Part shown: in pieces, positions 19,657 through 29,993 of the stretch
Position numbering within the stretch: the stretch's first letter is position 1
How the letters are laid out: each line of letters opens with the position of its first letter
Source of the DNA: Coprinopsis marcescibilis
Taxonomy: Eukaryota > Basidiomycota > Agaricomycetes > Agaricales > Psathyrellaceae
NCBI GenBank assembly: GCA_004369085.1
Contig: ML210164.1
Span: forward strand, 87,675-151,674
Reading direction: 5' to 3'
Length of the DNA: 64,000 bases
The notes under the pieces: generated by a model
What the model saw: only the letters and a program-made list of their open reading frames with translations
The model's database searches: none
Told to the model about the DNA's origin: nothing
Program-made: the position numbers and the translations under genes

Positions 19657-22600
19657 ATGACAGAGCGACTCCCGTCAGGACCCCAGGCTGACTTATCCAG
19701 GTCGCACCAGGTGACGCCAGGCGGCGCGGCTGGTTCCCAGATCAACTCGTCAACTTCCAACGTCGATGAGCTCCAAATACCCGAAAGCGAAACGGACGAT
19801 CCACCATGGGCAAGGCCTCAAGGACCAGTAACCTGTACACACAACACCACCAAGGACGGTCGTAACCTAATCATATGCATCGACGGCACGTCGAACAAGT
19901 TTGGCGAGAAGGTATGAAATTGGAGCTTAATGCTTGCCCAATATACCTTGGACCCTTTTCAGCGCGCTGACATCCATGAACTTACTTCCAGAACACCAAC
20001 GTCATTGGACTCTATAATCTCATTTTAAAGAACACGGGTGATGGACAACGAACATGGTACAATAGCGGAATCGGGACGTATGTCCATACAGAGACCCTCT
20101 CACATTCCGTTCGGCTCATGATTGATTTGGCTTTTGCCCGGTAGGTGGATGGACTCCAATCCAATTGCACGGCTTGACGTATGTCTTTTAGGAGCTTCAA
20201 GCAAACAGTTATTGGCGCGTATCGATGGCTCTGCGACATGTACGAGGATGGTGACTGTATCTTCCTGTTTGGTGCGTTCATTAGCCATTCACTCAGGCCT
20301 AACTGCTACTAATAAGTGAAACAGGCTTTTCACGAGGTGCACTTCAAGCGCGAGCTCTATCGGCGATGATTGCCAAGGTACATCACATCCCATACACTTA
20401 CCGAGCACTGGGACAGCTGATTGAATGCTACCAAGGTCGGCCTCCTCTACAAAGGCAACGAGTTGCAAATCCCGTTGTTCGTCCAGCCGTCTTCCTTCCT
20501 TCAGCTCAAGGTCAACTGACATACCACCCATTCAGCGCCTACAAGTTGTACACAGATTCGGACAGCGATAACCCCCGCGATGAACTTGCAGACCCCGAAG
20601 AGCCGGGACGTCCAGGACAAGCACGGACAATGGCCCAATGGTTCAAAAAAGCGTTTTCTCGCGAAGTCATAGTTCATTTTGTTGGCGCATGGTGCGTAGA
20701 ACCTTCCCCTGAGCCCTCAATTACGCTCTTTCATGCTAAAATGGATCAAATAGGGAGACAGTGTCGTCCATTGGTTCATCCGGTAACCGAAATCTGCCCC
20801 CAGGCACAATCCAAGGCATGCACCACGTCTGCTTCTTCCGCCACGCCCTCGCCCTCGACGAACGCCGCGTCAGATTCCTACCAGAATACGCCTGGGGAGG
20901 CACTCATGCTCCTCCAGCTAAAGTGCCAGCGCAACAGCAAATTTCAGAAACTCCAGAAGAGATCCCACAAGCCGATAGCACCACTGAAGTTAAAGGCGCG
21001 CTCGAACTCCATGAATGGCGTGCACGTGCCGAACATAAACAAAAGGAACCTGTTCATACGCTCGAAGTCTGGTTTTCGGGTACCCACTCTGACATGTAAG
21101 TCCACTTCAAGCGATACCTCGCTTTCCTATCCTGTGAATTTGTGCTAATACCGCTCAATTTCCTTTGTGAACAGAGGAGGGGGCAGGAAGAAGAACGCTA
21201 GCATGAGTCGCAGCACCCCACCCCTACGATGGATGGTATCCGAAGCTGAAGCTGCTGGGCTCCGCACAGCCGGGTTTAAACGCGAGCTCCAGCCCCACGA
21301 ACAAATCGAGCTTTCTGAAGATTCGCTCAAGGGATTTTTATGGCGATTCCTCGAGATCCTACCTCTAAAACGCTTAACCTTTACGCGCCGACCAGAGGGC
21401 AAGGAGGTCACCCGCAAGTAAGCAAAATCTTCCCAAGTCTGAGGTATTGTTGGGCAAATATCAATTAGTTCATCGACTATAGACCCCATCTCGGTTCAAG
21501 TCGCAAAATCCATCACGGACAGAAAATCCACAGCTCCTTCATCCTGGGTGAGGATCAAAAAGGATACATACCGAAGGCTCGTCCTCCCGACGTTGCTCAG
21601 AACGACGAAGCCAAACAGTTCTGGGGAGCCATATACAGTGATGGCCTCATGAACAAGGATGATTGGCTGGAGATCGACTTGGTCCAATATGTCAAGACAC
21701 TTGTGAAAAAGTTCATTGATGGTAATGGCAATAGCAAGGACAGCCTGGACAAGTTGTCCCTGGAAACGGTAGCGAAGTACAGTAAGCATCTTGCTCTTTC
21801 GCCCATCAGCCCGTAGGAGCTCATCTGGATTTGCCTCCAGCGCAAGGGTTGCAAATTGTGTACGCTGAAGTCGTTGAAGTGATCAAGAAGAGAGATAAGG
21901 TTCCTGAGATCAAACGTGCTCAGTTGGTGGCCAAAACCATGGAACTCTTTGGGACGTTTGAGAATGACGCAGAGAAGATAAAACCGGAGCCGCTGTTCCT
22001 CATTCACCGATCCATGATGGAAATGATGGGCGTTGATGGGGGTACGTACGATGCACAAATCCAGGCGTTCATGCAAAAATATACAAACATGCGTACGTCT
22101 ACATCATTTAACTTTGAAATTAACAACTCACCCAGTTTCCCCAGTATTCCGGTTCGAGTTCAGAGCACACACAGAACTGGTATGGTCGGTTGCATTTACG
22201 GCAGACGGGAAGAAAGTTGTATCCGCCTCATCCGATAGGACAATCCGCAGATGGGACGCCAGAAAAGGGGCCGCCATCGGCGAGCCATTCAAAGGCCACA
22301 AAGGCAAAATAAATGCCCTTGCTCTCGCCTCGTTCGACGACGAGACGACCCTCTTTTCCGCCTCTGAAGACGCCACAATCCGAGTCTGGGACGTCAAAAC
22401 GGGGAAGCAGAGGATAAAGCCTCTGGTCGGACACAAGGACTGGGTTCGCGCCCTTGCTGTCGTGAAACTCACCCAAACCGGTGTTCGCATTGTATCCGGC
22501 TCGGACGACATGACGGTCAGGATTTGGGACTGGGATAAAGGCACAGAGCTAGCGAAAGTGGGTGAATCGCTGAAAGGACATACTGGATACGTCCTTGCGG

Positions 22601-23103
22601 TTGCTGTCTCTGCTGATGGCAGGCAGATTGTTTCTGGATCCAGCGACTCGACGATTCGGATCTGGGATATGGATGTGGATGCGGCCGCGTCAAAACCATT
22701 GGAGTTGCGAGGCCACAAAGCCCCGGTCCGCTCAGTTGCGATCCTTGACCGTCAAGATGGCAACCGAATCGTAGTTTCGGGGTCGGAGGATGGGACGATT
22801 CGGATCTGGAATGCTGAAACAGGTAAAGAGGTCAGAGAGCTACGAGGACACAAAGGCTCTGTGAGAAGCATTTATATTGATCCGGACCACAAACACATAG
22901 TTTCTGGGTCCACCGACAAGTCGATCCGGATTTGGGATTTGGAGACGGGAAAGACGGTGTGCAAGCCGTTGGTGGGTCACAAAGGATCTGTGTACTCTGT
23001 TGTCGTCTCGCCGGATGGCCAATGGATCGCATCTGCTTCCGTTGATACGACTGTTCGGATTTGGGATATGAAGGTTGCAATGGCTGATAAAGATTTGGAC
23101 TAA
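19657..23103 (+). CDS. DUF2235 (T6SS Tle1-like alpha/beta hydrolase) fused to a seven-repeat WD40 propeller
   Basis: Predicted 941 residues from 11 exons: 19657-19911, 19992-20140, 20192-20271, 20325-20377, 20436-20473, 20536-20691, 20754-21095, 21175-21417, 21483-21781, 21841-22092, 22145-23103. Phases agree at every junction. Hydrolase signatures: IICIDGTSNKFGEKNTNVI (about 70-88), YNSGIGTY, and the nucleophile elbow GFSRGA (GxSxG, about 162-167), followed by ALSAMIAKVG and WETVSSIG as in DUF2235 proteins. A linker of about 250 residues follows. The last 320 residues hold seven WD repeats, each ending like STIRIWD or TVRIWD, which is one complete propeller. Bacterial DUF2235 relatives (Tle1) are phospholipase effectors. 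Here the substrate is unknown, and the WD domain may sense or localise. No signal peptide is apparent, so it is probably cytosolic. A relic of exon 1 lies at 53671. Confidence 0.88.
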
Positions 23104-23388
23104 CCCTTAAATACATGATGATGATGATAGAGACGGTCATGTAATTAATTACTCCAAGTCCCACCTCAATTTGTATGGCCTTTAAAATCGAGACTATGAG
23201 AGTAGTGGAAAGGTACAAGGAGAGTGCTAGGAGAAAGAGAACCGGTGCTGCTGCCGCTACTCTTGCTCCGTCGCGACGTGACGCGTGAACGCTTGCACAC
23301 ACATGTGGTGTCGTTCCTAAATTCGCAACAGTTGCAGGTACTGGCTGAGTGCTGTCATTCTGTACCTGGGTATCAACGTGTGCGACTT

Positions 23389-24779
23389 TTACAACATGAA
23401 CCACGGATGCCGCACGACATCTCCTATGCGGATCCTCTCCTCCGGTTTGTACCTCAACATCTTCTCCAAAAGATCCGCCATCAGTTCAACTTCCGCCTCA
23501 GACAATCCCACCCTGCGCTTTTCAAACATCGGTCCAGGCGGCATATAATCAACATCATCATCATCCTGCGCGCCAATCTCACGCAACTTTTCCCTGATGG
23601 ACGTCGGGTACGCTATCAACAAGACGCCCGAGCGTTCCTGCTCCAGCTCGCTCCTCGGCCGGCCATCCTGCTCGAACCACCGCGAACGCTCTTCAAACGC
23701 ACCCCACCAAGGCTCGGGCAGCCGCCCGAGCATCTCAACCGTCTGCTTCAGCACATCCACCTCGCTGCCCAAAAACGCCTCAAACAGCGCAAACCCCGCG
23801 CGGATCTCGAATATCGCACACGCGAGCGCCCAGATGTCCGCCTCGAGCCCTACGCGCGCCTCGAAGCGGGCTTCGGGCGACTGGTAGCCCAGCGTGGTGC
23901 GGGGTACGTAGGAGGGTGGTGGGGAGTGAGCGAAGAAGGACTGCCCGAAATCGGCGAGGACGGTGTGTTCGAGGAGCAGGCGGGGCGCGTCGCAGAGTCT
24001 GGTGTTGGGGATGGCGGCGACGAGCGCGGGGGGCGCGTGTGGGCCTGGCGGGCGCCCGTCGCAGGTCCGCACACTCTCCAGCTCGGGCTCGCCAAAATGC
24101 GCGTACACCTCCGCGTCTGACCAGCCACGCGTGTGGGGCGAGAGGCGGAAGAGGATGTTGGACGTGGTCAGGTCTCGTTGCCTATCTATCAGCAGCTGCA
24201 CGGCATATTGGAGATGGGGTATGCACCTCCGTGGACGACACCGATGTGGTGCAAGTGCTGCAATGCGGTCGCTGTTTGCTTGGCGACCTTCCTGGCGAGA
24301 TCCGCACGCAGGCGGCGAGTGCCAGCGACACGTCCGGGGGAGTCGGACATGGCGCGGACGCTCGGTCCAGCGAGCGGGGAGGCGAGGAACAGGTGGGTGC
24401 CGTTCGGGCCTTGCACTGTGAACTGGTGGTCGGTGGTCTGCACGTTAGCCTCGGGGGTGTGCGGGATTGCGATAGGCGGCGCGGAGGAGAGGTCGGCGTG
24501 CATAGCCTTGAGCGCGACGAGCCTGCCCTGGTTTCCGCCTTTTGGCTTGTCGCGGGCCAGCCAGACTGTAGCAGACCCCCCGGAGCCTAGCTTGTGAAGG
24601 ACTCGGAAGCGTCCGTGGTCGTATACGTCGCCGATAGATATGGGGTGGTATCCGCCGGGACGGTACCCTTCGAGATCTTCGATTTCATCCAGCTGCGGGG
24701 GGATGAAATGTCGGAAGGCCCTCCTTGCGGAAGCATAACGCAGAACTGGCCGACTGAGCACGTTTCTGAGCCAAAGCAT
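23389..24779 (-). CDS. SRPK-like protein kinase with HGD catalytic loop
   Basis: Predicted 445 residues in two exons, 24779-24227 and 24173-23389 (53-nt intron, phase 1, splitting the catalytic Asp codon). Motifs: glycine loop LGSGGSATVWLARD (about 64-77), VALK lysine (about 91), catalytic loop GVVHGDLTTSNILF (D185), DFG as VLADFGQS (about 258), an activation end of SPEARFE, and a large insert between the HGD and DFG motifs. The C terminus RIGDVVRHPWF is complete. The order and insert match the SRPK-like kinases greatly expanded in agaricomycetes; HRD is replaced by HGD, which removes the Arg that normally contacts the phosphorylated activation loop. I started at ATG 24779 because the homologous start is conserved in the broken copy at 27353. 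Convergent with the DUF2235-WD40 gene (285-bp gap). Confidence 0.88.
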
Positions 24780-25109
24780 ACTGTCCACAACATCACTGTT
24801 TTGCGGTCAATGAGATAAAGCTTTGTATGTGTTTATCCGATTTATCTTTGTGGGATCAGACTCTGCCAGGGAGACAAACAAAGATAATCTGAGATATAGG
24901 TACGGCCTGATGCAGCCCTTGGAATTGTGAGGTAGATGAATCATGAGTAGGGAGGGTCGCCGGGCGTCGGCGGTTGGCTGTCAGCATGTTCAGAATGATG
25001 AAGCTTGTGACCATGACCGTCCTCTATATCCTACACATAAAACAGACTCCAGAGCATATTGGATAATAACAGCAGGTCATTCAACGACCATCGCTTGCTG
25101 AATGAAATG
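24780..25109. other. Intergenic between kinase and upstream block of membrane gene
   Basis: Promoter side of the kinase gene, extending to the start of the duplicated upstream block at 25110. No gene seen. Confidence 0.5.
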
Positions 25110-25325
25110 TCCAGGGCCATCAGGCACCCCCCCTTGGATCGTCACATAAACGCCCAGAGACCGCGTGTCAATTGCCACAAATTCATACACGGTTAGACGC
25201 CAATACGAAGGCAAGGGCTGTTCAAACCGATGTGCTGCTATGTACAAGGGCTCCAGAAAGCACAGCGACACACGGAAGCAGCAGCAGAACCGCGCACTTA
25301 ACGTGCTGGTTTTAATTTAGTTGTC
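25110..25325. repeat. Upstream block of the membrane gene module, copy 2
   Basis: Counterpart of 18385-18605, upstream of the intact membrane gene. The shared order of short blocks and the ATTTAGTTGT end place it as part of the same segmental duplication. Confidence 0.7.
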
Positions 25326-25439
25326 CCATACAAACAGATCTTGTCAGCACCTATTTCCGGGGAAGCGAAGAGTGACTCGGATGATACCTTGTGGTTAGTA
25401 CAGTTTCTGGCAATGCGAGACCATGGGATGGGTACATAC

Positions 25440-25590
25440 TACTATCATTCATCAGTAGTTCGTATTTCCTCACTGGTTCGTATTCAATACAATTTTGTAA
25501 TGGACACAGCCACGGCCGAACACCTGTCACTACAAAAATGTATTGAATACGAACCAGTGAGGAAATACGAACTACTGATGAATGATAGTA
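25440..25590. repeat. Long palindrome (fold-back element), 52-bp perfect arms
   Basis: Left arm 25440-25491 and right arm 25539-25590 are exact reverse complements over 52 bp. The match continues about 9-11 bp further inward with one mismatch, leaving a loop of roughly 30 bases. The outermost bases are TA on both sides (TACTATCATTC...GAATGATAGTA), which would fit a TA target duplication of a Tc1/mariner-type MITE. It could equally be a snap-back inverted duplication. It sits about 130 bp upstream of the start codon of the intact membrane gene and is not seen at the equivalent place in copy C. If transcribed, it would form a very stable hairpin RNA. Confidence 0.9.
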
Positions 25591-25717
25591 CTTGTCAGTG
25601 ATTGGTCAAGGCGTGTTTCGCGCACACTGGTCCTCGTGTATGCCATATAAGTGCCAGGTACATTGGTCCCTATTCGCTTCGCCTCCTCTCCCACTTTTGC
25701 GCTGCACTCTGTCTAGG

Positions 25718-27130
25718 ATGTCAACCTTTGCAGAATGTCCTCCTTTCACAACGTAACAAACTTTTTTCAGACTCCACGCTCACTGCTAACTTCCGCCATC
25801 TGTGTTCGCTGCAACATCCAGAAATCCAGATATCACCGGTAGGGTTCCACATCCGTTTGTCTGAAGGCGTCAGCTCAGCTCATGGTTTGCTTAGGCCTCG
25901 GGGTCCGGCTTTCGCTATACATCCAGATGTTCTGCAACAGTAAGAAAATATCAAGAATAAATGAACTCGGCCAATGATCCTGACCCCCCGGTTTCGGCCT
26001 CCAGTTGCACAGGAATACATCTCCACAGAGGGGATGATTGTCGCTCGCTGGGGACTCCTCACTCTAAGCTTGTCCATGAGCATCACCGGTCTCATCTCCG
26101 CAGCAGAAGGAACACTCAGCACTTTGGACGCATTGGTTCTCGCACACAGTAAGTGAAAGTTGGCTTCATTTTCAACACAACAGCACATACTCAACGGTCT
26201 CAACCAACCCTCCTCCATCTTTACGCATACAATGTGTACAGTTCTGGTCATTCCTGACGTAGCAAGCGTTCTCAACCTAAGAAACTACTACTTTCTTGCA
26301 TATGTCCCAAAGGCAGATGACGAGATAGCTATGGCGACTCACAACCTCAAGCGGGGTGGCGCAGGCACGCTCCTCCCCCTCCTCAACTGGCTGCAATCTG
26401 GATCAGCATGCGCATATGGCCTGTACGTGGCACGCAACCTGTTGAACCTTGGCACGCATCCTGAATGCAACCGATACCTCAAGTGGAGCAGCCCGTCAGA
26501 CATCGCCAGCCTCCAGAAAGGGCTCATGGGCGGGTGGGCAATCCTTGCCATATACTTCTGTACAAGGACGCTGGGGGTTGTGACGTACAGCCCAGACGAC
26601 CCCCCCGACATACTTCCCGTCCGAGTCAGAGTGGCTTTAATCGGCAAGAAAGGGACCACCGACCCTCTGAAGAGCAGGGTTCTGAGAAAGCGAGCGCTTA
26701 TTATTATCTTTCGTGCCGGCGCTTTGATGTACACGACCGGTGTAAGCAACACTCTCAAGCTTATGTGGCACTTTCCCTCTTCGGTACAGACAGACATACC
26801 CAGAAAGCTCACCATCTTCTTAGATATATATCTACATTGTGTATACGACGGAGAAATCTTTGGAGCTCAACAACGCGCAACTTGTATCAAGAGATGGATT
26901 GTCGTTCGGGCAGGTGAGTAATAGACTACAGTCTACCGTCACTAGTGTTGCCCTTGCTCTGCCGGGCAGCCGCACACATTTATAGGTAGTAGCATCAGGA
27001 CTCATCGCTGACTTTCTTCAACCCTCAGATTCTCCCACTCGTCATCACCGTCATCGAAGTTCTCAAACTCTGCTCCAGGATCAAGTCCCGCCTCACACCA
27101 TTCGCATGGGACTGGCTCTGTGTGGAGTAG
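25718..27130 (+). CDS. Multi-pass membrane protein, NPDITG/GVRLSLYIQ family (intact copy D)
   Basis: Predicted 310 residues from seven exons: 25718-25752, 25822-25838 (17 nt), 25895-25939, 26005-26148, 26242-26741, 26824-26913, 27029-27130. The phases all agree. It begins MSTFAECPPFTTNPDITG, then GVRLSLYIQMF. Hydrophobic segments follow: LLTLSLSMSITGLISAAEG, LVLAHILVIPDVASVL, LLPLLNWLQSGSACAYGLYV, GWAILAIYFCTRTLGVV, IIIFRAGALMYTTG-IYIYIV, ILPLVITVIEVL. That gives about six to seven membrane spans. Families starting CPPF-x-NPDIxGxGVR are common in mushrooms and have no assigned function. The gene is conserved in length and splicing while three sister copies nearby are broken, so it is the likely functional member. 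Its last exon explains an apparent acidic reading frame on the other strand. Confidence 0.82.
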
Positions 27131-27149
27131 ACGACGGCACATATCCCCC

Positions 27150-27353
27150 CCGGAGCCTAGTTTGTGAAGGACTCTGAAGCGTCCGTGGTCGTATACGTCG
27201 CCGGTGGATATGGGGTGGTATCGGCCGGGATAGTACCCTTCGACGTCTTCGATTTCATCCAGCTGCGGGGGGGGGGATGAAATGTCCAAGGGCAGGGGCC
27301 CTCCTTGCGGGGGAGTAACGCAGAATTGGCACGGTTCCTCTGAGCCAAAGCAT
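27150..27353 (-). pseudogene. N-terminal remnant of SRPK-like kinase gene
   Basis: Matches the first about 68 codons of the intact kinase: the start (MLWLR...), then DEIEDVEGYYPGRYHPIS and DHGRFRVLHKLGSGG, where it stops at the glycine loop. A G run on the plus strand is 10 long (27267-27276) against 6 in the intact gene, which shifts the frame between start and domain. Beyond GSGG the sequence is the downstream flank of the membrane gene, so the rest of the kinase was lost at this junction. Confidence 0.85.
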
Positions 27354-27538
27354 ACAGTCCCCAGCAGCCGATCATATAAACACAGTGTACCACTTGATTA
27401 ATTCCCACGATTCGTTCCTTCCTCCTCTATCCTCCTACTCTCGTTTTCAAAATGCCTCGATGAATGGAACAGAGACCTCCGTCGGGATGAGACCAAATGG
27501 TGCAGGCAGGGGAGGAGAAACATGTCTGGGACTAGCAA

Positions 27539-27544
27539 TATAAA
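27539..27544 (+). promoter_or_regulatory. TATA box of the Rds1-like gene
   Basis: TATAAA 55-50 bases before the ATG at 27594, preceded by purine-rich sequence. The spacing suits a TATA-driven, inducible promoter with a short leader. Confidence 0.5.
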
Positions 27545-27593
27545 GACCAGCTAGAGCCCAGCTCATCCCGCATTCGCCTCCCCTCCGAACACC

Positions 27594-29074
27594 ATGCGTT
27601 TCTACTGCCCCACCGCTGTACTCGCCTGCGCTGCAATAGGCTCGCTCTCACTACCGCCTCTCGTTTCCGCTGCCCCTGGAAACCGCAACGCCGCAGGTCT
27701 TGCACGACGCGGGACCGGGTTATCAGCAGATTCCGCGCGTATCCTCAAGCGCAGCGATGTGGTAGGCTCGATGCTCAGCCGTGCAGTCGACGTCAAGGCC
27801 CGCAACAACGGCGGGGACGCACCACCACCGCCGCCACCAGCACCGTTCAGCCCCGCAGGCGGACTCGGGCTCAACACCACACCCGAGTACGTGCCCTACA
27901 GCGACTTTGACTTCCAGTCCCTCGTAAGCCCTCCCCCTCACACAACACACCGCACCATCCACTAACCACGCACGCAGAACCTAGCGCTGAACCAAGAATG
28001 GATCGAGCTCGACCTCTTTCACTACGGCCTCGCCCGCTTCTCCGAGCAAGAGTTCGAAGCCGCCGGCCTCACAGCCGAAGACCGCTACCTCATCCAATAC
28101 ATGGCAGAACAAGAAGTCGGGCACGCCACGCTCATCTCCAACATGCTCGGCGGGCGCGGCGCCAAACAGTGCACATACACCTACCCCTTCACCACCGTGC
28201 GCCAGTTCCTCGATTTCTGCCAAAAGCTCACCCGCTTTGGCGAATCCGGCGTGTATGGGTTCTTGGAGCACCTGGACAGCCGCGCCGCTGCGAGTTTGCT
28301 GTTGGATAGCATTACGACGGAGGCGAGGCAGCAGATGATCTTTAGGCAGTTTGAGGGCTTGTTCCCGATGCCGGTGTGGTTTGAGACGGGGATCACGCAG
28401 AGTATGGCCTGGACGCTGCTTGCGCCGTATATCACCAGCTGCCCCGCTGAGAACCCCAGGATCGAGTGGCAGAACTTCCCCGCGCTCAACATCACGGTAC
28501 GATCACTCCTTTTCTCTTTTCTCTATCTCTTTCGTTCTAGTTATACTGACCCCATACCACACAGAACAACCCCGACGCGACCCCACTCGTCACAAACGGC
28601 ATCGCAGGCCAAGACACCTCCCCAGGAATAACAAGGAACAGAAGCGAACCGCTCTCCTCCCCCGGGCGCACCGTGACGTTCACATGGGAAGACCCCGGGA
28701 AGACCGTGGGGTACAACAACAGCTATACGACCAGCAGCTCTGCCGGACCTCCCAAGGTGCGTAGCAGCGTAGTGCACTCACGCCTGCACTAAACATTACC
28801 ATTACCGTTGCATGATCTGACTGACCTCGGACTGCAGTTCGTGGCGTGGATCAGCCAGCTCAACACGACCTACACCCCCCTGCAAGACATCCAAGGCAAC
28901 TCGGGCAGCACCTCCCAGCCCGGCGGGTTTGTCTTTGGCGAGGGCACCGCGCCCGTCGTTAACGGCACCATGTTCGTCCTGCTCACCGACAGCGATCTGT
29001 ACGTCACCCCGTTCAACCTCTCCTTGCTCAACCCGCACGTCGTCGCGGGGCCTGCGTTGTACCAGTCTGGCTGA
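27594..29074 (+). CDS. rds1: Rds1-like stress-response protein (ferritin-like fold, secreted)
   Basis: Predicted 425 residues from four exons: 27594-27923, 27978-28496, 28565-28756, 28838-29074, all phase 0. Residues 1-26 form a signal peptide (hydrophobic LACAAIGSLSLPPLVSAAP). A dibasic-containing propeptide-like stretch and a PPPPPP run follow. The ferritin-2 domain (about 110-285) has NLALNQEWIELDLFHYGLAR, AEQEVGHATLI (E-x2-H-type metal ligands) and DSITTEARQQMIFR. The C-terminal third is a beta-rich, N-glycosylation-site-rich extension with SQLNTTYTPL and NGTMFVLLTDSDLYV. S. pombe rds1 is induced by starvation and stress, and family members are secreted or wall-associated with unknown enzymology. 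Metal binding is inferred from the motif only. Confidence 0.88.
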
Positions 29075-29581
29075 ATGGGCACTGGGAGGGCTGGTTGGTG
29101 GAGTGGGTGTAGTTTATGCTGTATGCTGTAGTTGAATGATAATGCAAGTGGAATGTAATGATATCGCTCGACTCTGTTTATTGGTCGAAAACGCTTGAGG
29201 ATCCTCATCCACTTCAGTAATTCAATGCAGCTAATGGATGGTATTGGTATTGGTATAGTATGTGCGATGCATTCCATGTAGTGGCGAAGCCTAGGTATTA
29301 CAGTACATACAACAACAGAACAAGCCTGAACGCCTAACGCGTCACTTTGGCTCGTTCTCGTTCGTTTGGTCGGCAGGCTGAGTGGGTGGGTCATCATCGG
29401 TCGGCCGGTCGGTGGTTGGCAGCGTCGGTGAGTGCAGAACGATAGGTCTGCAAAGATGATCCAAAAGAAAGAAGAAAAAGTCCAGGGACTGTGCACCGAA
29501 AAAATCTAATTGTACTCCCATGTCGATGAGTCCGAGTCTGCGCGAATGTCCAGTGCCGAAAGGTACAAAAAGTTGAAAGTG

Positions 29582-29652
29582 AATGCGAAAGTGGTGATGC
29601 GAAAGTGGTAATGCAAAGATGCGAAAGTGGGGATGCAAAAGTGGAGATGCGG
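29582..29652. repeat. Minisatellite, GATGCGAAAGTGG-type units
   Basis: About five imperfect copies of a 13-15-base unit (consensus GATGCGAAAGTGG) in tandem, in the convergent 3' region. Confidence 0.75.
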
Positions 29653-29798
29653 AAGGAAGGAGTGAGATCAATCATGAACCGAATTAATACAGCACGCGCG
29701 TTGAAAAAGAAAAAGAAAAGGGTGGAGGAGCGAACGGAGGTTGCTCTGTCTATGTATGTAGGTAGGATGTATGCTTATGGCCAACTCAAAGAGGAAGG

Positions 29799-29840
29799 AT
29801 GAGGGATGAAGGGTGAGGGATGAAGGGTGAGGGATGAAGG
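29799..29840. repeat. Tandem repeat of GGGATGAAGGGTGA (14 bp)
   Basis: Three near-identical 14-base units in tandem, purine-only on the plus strand. Confidence 0.75.
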
Positions 29841-29993
29841 ACAAACAACACCGATTCAAAGAAGTTGCCGCAGCGCGTGCTATATAACAAAGGGACGTGA
29901 AGGAAAGCACAAAGATCTGTCGAAAGAACAACGACAACAAAAACGAAAGAATAAAAGAAAAACAAGCCGGAGAAAAGGTCCGACTCACATCGA

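Larger units (their letters stand above)
29075..29993. other. Convergent intergenic region with minisatellites
   Basis: Lies between the 3' ends of the Rds1-like gene and the CaMKK-type kinase gene. No gene seen. It contains two short tandem repeats listed separately. Confidence 0.55.

Noticed and set aside
27002..27289. An apparent minus-strand protein joining a kinase N terminus to an acidic CEWCEAGLDPGAEFENFDDG tail
   Set aside because: The acidic part is the antisense of the last exon (27029-27130) of the plus-strand membrane gene. The fusion is only a shared open frame across a rearrangement junction.
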